A stretch of 64,000 nt of DNA from Trichomonas vaginalis G3. Its lineage: Eukaryota > Parabasalia > Trichomonadida > Trichomonadidae. Below the pieces are notes generated by a model. That model did no database searches. It was not told the origin of the DNA and saw nothing but the letters and a program-made list of their open reading frames with translations. Each line of letters opens with the position of its first letter. Within the stretch, counting starts at the first letter, position 1. The translations under genes were made by a program, and so were the position numbers. Location of the stretch: assembly GCF_026262505.1 (NCBI RefSeq), contig NC_067203.1:27571411-27635410 (forward strand), in the 5' to 3' direction. Positions 60,243 through 64,000 of this stretch are shown here, in pieces.

Positions 60243-60569
60243 ATGACGAAAACTATTGAGATAACAAACTACAACGGTCATGAGTTCAAGAATTTGTTCT
60301 TCGTTCCTCGTGAAAATACATTCTATCAGATACGAGGGAGAAAAGGTAAAGTTAGTTTGAGCGTTTATGACTACAAGCATAATGGAAAGTTTATACAAGC
60401 ATACGATACAAACGGTAAACGTGTTTCATTAGCTTTGTCAAAACTTACATACATTCATTTTGACAGTGACTTTGACTCTGACGATTGGAGTGACAGCAGC
60501 GATACTGAAGAATATGAACTATTGTGTGAAGCACAGCAATGGGAAGCGCTGCAATACTTTTGTAAATGA
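60243..60569 (+). CDS. terminal-repeat protein, 108 aa (right copy)
   Basis: Same protein as 39410-39736 except a short patch, where this copy has VYDYKHNGK and the other VYEGMKNGK. Preceded by TTATTTTTATATAAATG. Ends in an acidic stretch and QQWEALQYFCK. Confidence 0.65.
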   Translation: MTKTIEITNYNGHEFKNLFFVPRENTFYQIRGRKGKVSLSVYDYKHNGKFIQAYDTNGKRVSLALSKLTYIHFDSDFDSDDWSDSSDTEEYELLCEAQQWEALQYFCK

Positions 60570-60786
60570 GAACATTTATTTTTTCATTAGTGAAGTCGTT
60601 TGTGAAAACGTTAGTGGGGTGAAGTGGTTGGTGGTTTTGTAAATATTTAAGGTTAAGTTAGTGTTGTCGTTTGTGTTGTCGTTTGTGTTGTAAAATATAC
60701 GTTAACGGTTTTGTAAAGTGTCAAATTCACATAACAAGTGTAAGGAGGCGCGCAGTGCCTCAGTACACTTGTTATGTATACTAACT

Positions 60787-60791
60787 AAAGT
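60787..60791. repeat. target-site duplication AAAGT, right
   Basis: Second copy of the 5-bp target next to the CTAACT end of Maverick 2. Confidence 0.85.
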
Positions 60792-60810
60792 TCAAATTAT
60801 CTAATCTTGC

Positions 60811-62280
60811 TTACTCTTCCTTTAAACTTCTTTGTGCCAAATTTAATATTGCCTTCAAAGATGGAATAAGGACATTAGGTTCAATCCTTCGGCTTTCGAC
60901 AATTTCCAAAATGTGTTGAATTAATTTCAAACATTCATCGTGTTTTGAAGCTCTTTGCTCAACAATCTGATTACCTGCCCTTGTAAGAATTCTTACTGCT
61001 CTTTCTTCATTCAAAACATTAGCGACTTGAACCTTAATAATCGCATTTGGAATCACAACAGTGATGAGAGTTATGACGATGTCATCAATGCGCTCATTTT
61101 TCTTACCCAAGAAAAATGTTTGCTTTAATTGATGAAAGTGTGATTCCGCAATGTTATTCGTGGAATCACCTTCTCCACGATATAACATCATCCAATGTTC
61201 TTTGGTTCTTCTCCATTGTTTATCGAAATACTTCAAAGCGCGCGGTTCTTCTTCTTCTAACATTGTTGTCAAGAACTCATATGTTTCATCAGACTCTTCA
61301 GCCAGCTTTTCTGCATTCGTTGCATCTGCACGTAATGTCAAAAAGTCCATTGCTAAATAGAAGTTCTCAAAATTCTGTGGATTGTCAAAATAGCTTCCAA
61401 CTTTTGCACATGCGCGTAAAACATGCACAGCGCACCAACTGAGCTGCGCAAGAGGAAATCCATCCTCAATTGCGCGAGCAATGTTTAGCGCACAGTCAGC
61501 GCTCCAATGCTGTGGATCCAGGTGCGCAAACTCACAGAATTTCACCAAACATTCTTGAATTTTTTCAGATGTCTGAGGGTTCACTAAAAAATAGCAAAAG
61601 GGGAAAATTGTGTTTTGACTTGTTTTCATTGTTACTGCAAACAATTGGATCTTTCCTTTAATTAAAGAATGAGTGGAATCGACGTGGAGAGGGTTATCAA
61701 TGCTATGCACCAATTCTTTTGCAGCAAAAGGTGCATATATGATTGTAAACTCGGAAAAATCTCTATTGTAATCAAATTGAACGAGATCATCTGGGCACTC
61801 TTCCTGTAAATTATTCAAAAATGCTTCCAAAGAAGTGTAAAGATCGTTTGATAATCTTTGTGCAATAATCTAATCAAGGCGATAAAATTTGTGCTTTAAA
61901 GCATCAGTAGACTGCGCGAAAAGTTTCATCGTTTCTTTGTTATTCGTATCAATTCCGAACTTATCAAAAAATGCTTTTTGAGCAAGAAATTGCTTTCCAC
62001 CGTTTTTAATATAAAGTTCGATCCATTTTTGATAAAATTTACTCGCGTAATGTGAACCCATTTCAACTCCTATATGATGGCAATGTTCTTCATTAACTTT
62101 GCTTATAGTAAACACTCCATTTTGTTCTTCAACCCTAAATTTTGCCTTGCATAGGGGATACGAACATGAATAAGTGACATATTGCTTTGGAGATCCCGTT
62201 CTTCTTCTGTATGGGACACCGCCCTTGACTTCCTGTTTAATACCAAAAGCAATAAGCTCCTCTAAGTCCACCGAAATCAT
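60811..62280 (-). pseudogene. MULE-type transposase gene with one in-frame stop
   Basis: A single frame of about 490 codons from ATG 62280, interrupted by one TAG (61870-61872). The N-terminus has a WRKY/GCM/FLYWCH-like zinc motif (YSCSYPLCKAKF...NEEHCHHI, residues about 35-62). The catalytic region shows the MULE DDE acids: HVDSTHSL (D near 199), WSADCALNI (D near 261) and NNIAESHFHQL (E near 375). MULEs are cut-and-paste DNA transposons. A TCATTT Inr-like motif lies 2-8 bases before the ATG. Terminal inverted repeats of the MULE were not found. Maverick 2 ends 24 bp beyond the stop codon. Confidence 0.85.
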
Positions 62281-62562
62281 AAAAATGAAATGATTTTGAA
62301 AAGAGTTAACAAAATTCAAATCACATCAAAAACAAAAACACATAAAAATATTTTATTATACTCATTCGAAATTAAAAATAATAAAATTTATATATATTAA
62401 TTTCATTAAATCAAGGTTAAAAATCTCACCGGAAAAATAACCTCAGTGTGATAAATTTATCACCGGAAAAATTTACAATAAGGTTAATACCGAAAATATC
62501 GAAAAATCAACATTTAAGGTTAATTTAAGAGTATGCACTTTTGTCACCTACTCCCTTTTTAA
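62281..62562. other. spacer with palindrome and short direct repeats
   Basis: TCACCGGAAAAAT occurs at 62426 and 62460, with the perfect 16-bp palindrome GTGATAAATTTATCAC (62448-62463) between and overlapping the second copy. It separates the MULE gene from the GT61 gene and could be regulatory or part of the transposon end. Confidence 0.45.
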
Positions 62563-63981
62563 ATGAATCTTATTATTAACTCGAGCTATTTCAAAGAGAA
62601 TCGGCATAATAGCTTAAGCAGATTATACTACGGTGCAGTAAAGAATTTTTGCATTATTTATTTAATATTTGCCTTCATATTTGTGGATTATCTATTAGAA
62701 CAAAATCTAAATCTAACAATTATGTTTCAATTGGAGCAGGAACAATTTATCGATGCTTTCAGTAATATTAACTTCACACAAAACGATGCGGGCGTTCATG
62801 AACTTCAAATCCATCCTGGAATAAAGGTTCTTCATAATTTTTCTGCAATAAGAACAGAAGAAACATTCTTTAGTGCTGGCCACAAAATCTTTGTTACAGT
62901 ATTCGATAGTGGATTCATGAAGGAGTATTTCCTTTATCTCCCACCATTTGACAGTTACATTCCGAAAGGTCTAACTCCGAAACAGACAGACCTTTTCTGG
63001 AAACAAGAGGAAAATCATATACATTACTCAGATTTCCATATTCCGCATATTGATGTTGTATGGACTGTTAAAAATGGAATTTCATCACTTTCTAATGCTC
63101 ATTCTTGTCGCAAAAGCAACTCTTCTCATCATCTAAACTTCTGCAAATGGCCTACGACCGTTAATAATCCAGAAATCAAAGGAACGGCCTTAGTTGTCGG
63201 CAGCCATCAGATAAACTACTTCCAACACTTTTTTGATAACGGGTTACCGCATTACGCCGCTGGCTCTCTCGCCACAGGTATTTCTCCCCAAATGATAACT
63301 GTTGTTTCTACAGCCTGCAATCCAGTAACGATAGAAACTCTAGAAAAACTCGGCTACAAGTCGCGCCAGAACTGTCAAAGCGATGGAAAGCAAGTTAGTG
63401 CCGAGTTACTTATCATGTGCACTGCAACTCGAGTTGTCCATCATTATTTCTTCGACTGGTACCAGGAGCTAATGAGGATACCGATAGCTGAACGTTCTAA
63501 AGTCATTTTACTGCCAAGAGGCAAAGGGAGTGGCGGAAGAGGTAGTAGAATCATTCAAAATCTCCATGACATTGTCCCTCATCTCAGTAAAATCTTCGGA
63601 TCCGAAAACGTCATCATTCACGATCAAAATTCTCCAGAAAAGACACTTTCAGCACTAATCAATAAATTCAGTACCGCGAGATACATAATTGGGCCTCATG
63701 GAGGAGCTTTTTATAACCAATTCTTTTCTGGAACAAATACAACAATTGTGGAAATGCTTCCTGTCAAAGAGAACGGATATTACCCAGAACAAACTGGTCC
63801 AAGATCGATGTCATTTGCACACTTGGCTATGTACACGAACACAGAATGCTTACACCAAGATTTTTACAGATACTATACAATAAGTGATCAGATCAACTAT
63901 AATATTAATATAACCGATTTCATGAATTGGTTTAAATTTAATTTTAGAAATGATACTTTTGTTGTTAATGCTTCTTCATAA
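62563..63981 (+). CDS. GT61-type glycosyltransferase, 472 aa
   Basis: Complete type II membrane protein: short basic cytosolic tail, one anchor (residues about 28-46, FCIIYLIFAFIFVDYLL), then a lumenal catalytic domain with several N-glycosylation sequons (NLT, NFT, NFS, NTT, NIT). HQINYFQHFFDNGLPHY near 215-230 and IIGPHGGAFYNQFF near 376-390 are the DUF563/GT61 signatures. GT61 enzymes act in the Golgi or ER on glycoproteins, adding GlcNAc or xylose. It is whole, unlike its relative at 7389-8635. The ATG follows a T-rich run; TCACCT 19 bases upstream is a poor Inr. Confidence 0.85.
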   Translation: MNLIINSSYFKENRHNSLSRLYYGAVKNFCIIYLIFAFIFVDYLLEQNLNLTIMFQLEQEQFIDAFSNINFTQNDAGVHELQIHPGIKVLHNFSAIRTEETFFSAGHKIFVTVFDSGFMKEYFLYLPPFDSYIPKGLTPKQTDLFWKQEENHIHYSDFHIPHIDVVWTVKNGISSLSNAHSCRKSNSSHHLNFCKWPTTVNNPEIKGTALVVGSHQINYFQHFFDNGLPHYAAGSLATGISPQMITVVSTACNPVTIETLEKLGYKSRQNCQSDGKQVSAELLIMCTATRVVHHYFFDWYQELMRIPIAERSKVILLPRGKGSGGRGSRIIQNLHDIVPHLSKIFGSENVIIHDQNSPEKTLSALINKFSTARYIIGPHGGAFYNQFFSGTNTTIVEMLPVKENGYYPEQTGPRSMSFAHLAMYTNTECLHQDFYRYYTISDQINYNINITDFMNWFKFNFRNDTFVVNASS

Positions 63982-64000
63982 TTTAAGACTTTGTTTGTAT

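Larger units (their letters stand above)
39205..60786. mobile_element. Maverick/Polinton element 2
   Basis: A 21,582-bp Maverick lying in inverted orientation relative to element 1, with terminal repeats of 688 and 700 bp and a 5-bp target duplication. Gene order is the same as in element 1 with one additional gene cassette beside the integrase. Capsid, integrase, KilA-N and several small genes are open; others are broken, with roughly ten breaks in all. It is a fossil, but young judging by the similarity of its ends. It sits about 25 bp from the stop codon of a MULE transposase gene. Confidence 0.95.
60087..60786. repeat. Maverick 2 right terminal inverted repeat, 700 bp
   Basis: Reverse complement of 39205-39892 with one additional 12-bp unit near 60662-60690. 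Contains the second 108-residue gene, palindrome and terminal hairpin. Confidence 0.88.

Noticed and set aside
38330-62560. Terminal inverted repeats of the MULE on the two sides of Maverick 2
   Set aside because: Only weak similarity (GAGTATG-type words) between 38336-38370 and 62529-62560; not convincing by eye.

Overview
The window looks like nuclear DNA of a parabasalid protist, most likely Trichomonas vaginalis or a close relative such as Tritrichomonas. The reasons are AT-rich DNA, long intron-less genes, TCA-Y-T/A initiator (Inr) motifs a few bases upstream of several start codons, a MULE-type transposase, and two very large Maverick/Polinton elements. The species call is inference from these traits, not from a database match.

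Host left block (1-12704): a CCCH zinc-finger gene running off the left edge, an unknown 379-residue gene divergent from it, a 1351-residue helical-repeat-like protein, a caspase-fold-like protein, a GT61-type glycosyltransferase gene broken by a frameshift, and about 3.6 kb without a recognisable gene. A GT17-type glycosyltransferase gene starts at 12285 and is cut by the first Maverick.

Maverick 1 (12705-32871, about 20.2 kb) has 872-bp terminal inverted repeats and a 5-bp target duplication ATCCT. Maverick 2 (39205-60786, about 21.6 kb) lies in the opposite orientation, with repeats of about 690-700 bp and target duplication AAAGT. Both carry the same gene order: a gene inside the terminal repeat, a small coiled-coil protein, a Pro-rich membrane protein, double-jelly-roll-type major capsid protein, small basic proteins, a 285-residue penton/fibre-like protein, protein-primed DNA polymerase B, a KilA-N protein, a KilA-N/GIY-YIG-like protein, retrovirus-type integrase, a phage-like fibre gene, two further penton/fibre-like proteins, an FtsK/HerA-type packaging ATPase and an Ala/Gly-rich basic protein. 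Both are fossils with roughly ten breaks each, yet their near-identical terminal repeats argue that they are young.

The most interesting material is in how the two copies differ. Most of their sequence is almost the same, but the terminal-repeat gene, the KilA-N domain, the fibre shaft and the N-terminal part of a penton-like protein are different. One extra gene cassette in Maverick 2 is bracketed by AGATCT-centred palindromes. Terminal hairpins keep their shape while their stems change on both sides, and GC-rich double-hairpin mini-elements sit inside reading frames and spacers.

Between the Mavericks (32872-39204) lie the rest of the GT17 gene, an intact Rab GTPase, a candidate structured RNA, a decayed ArsB/CitMHS-type transporter gene and a 121-bp tandem repeat. 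To the right of Maverick 2 are a MULE transposase gene with one in-frame stop and an intact GT61-type glycosyltransferase gene.
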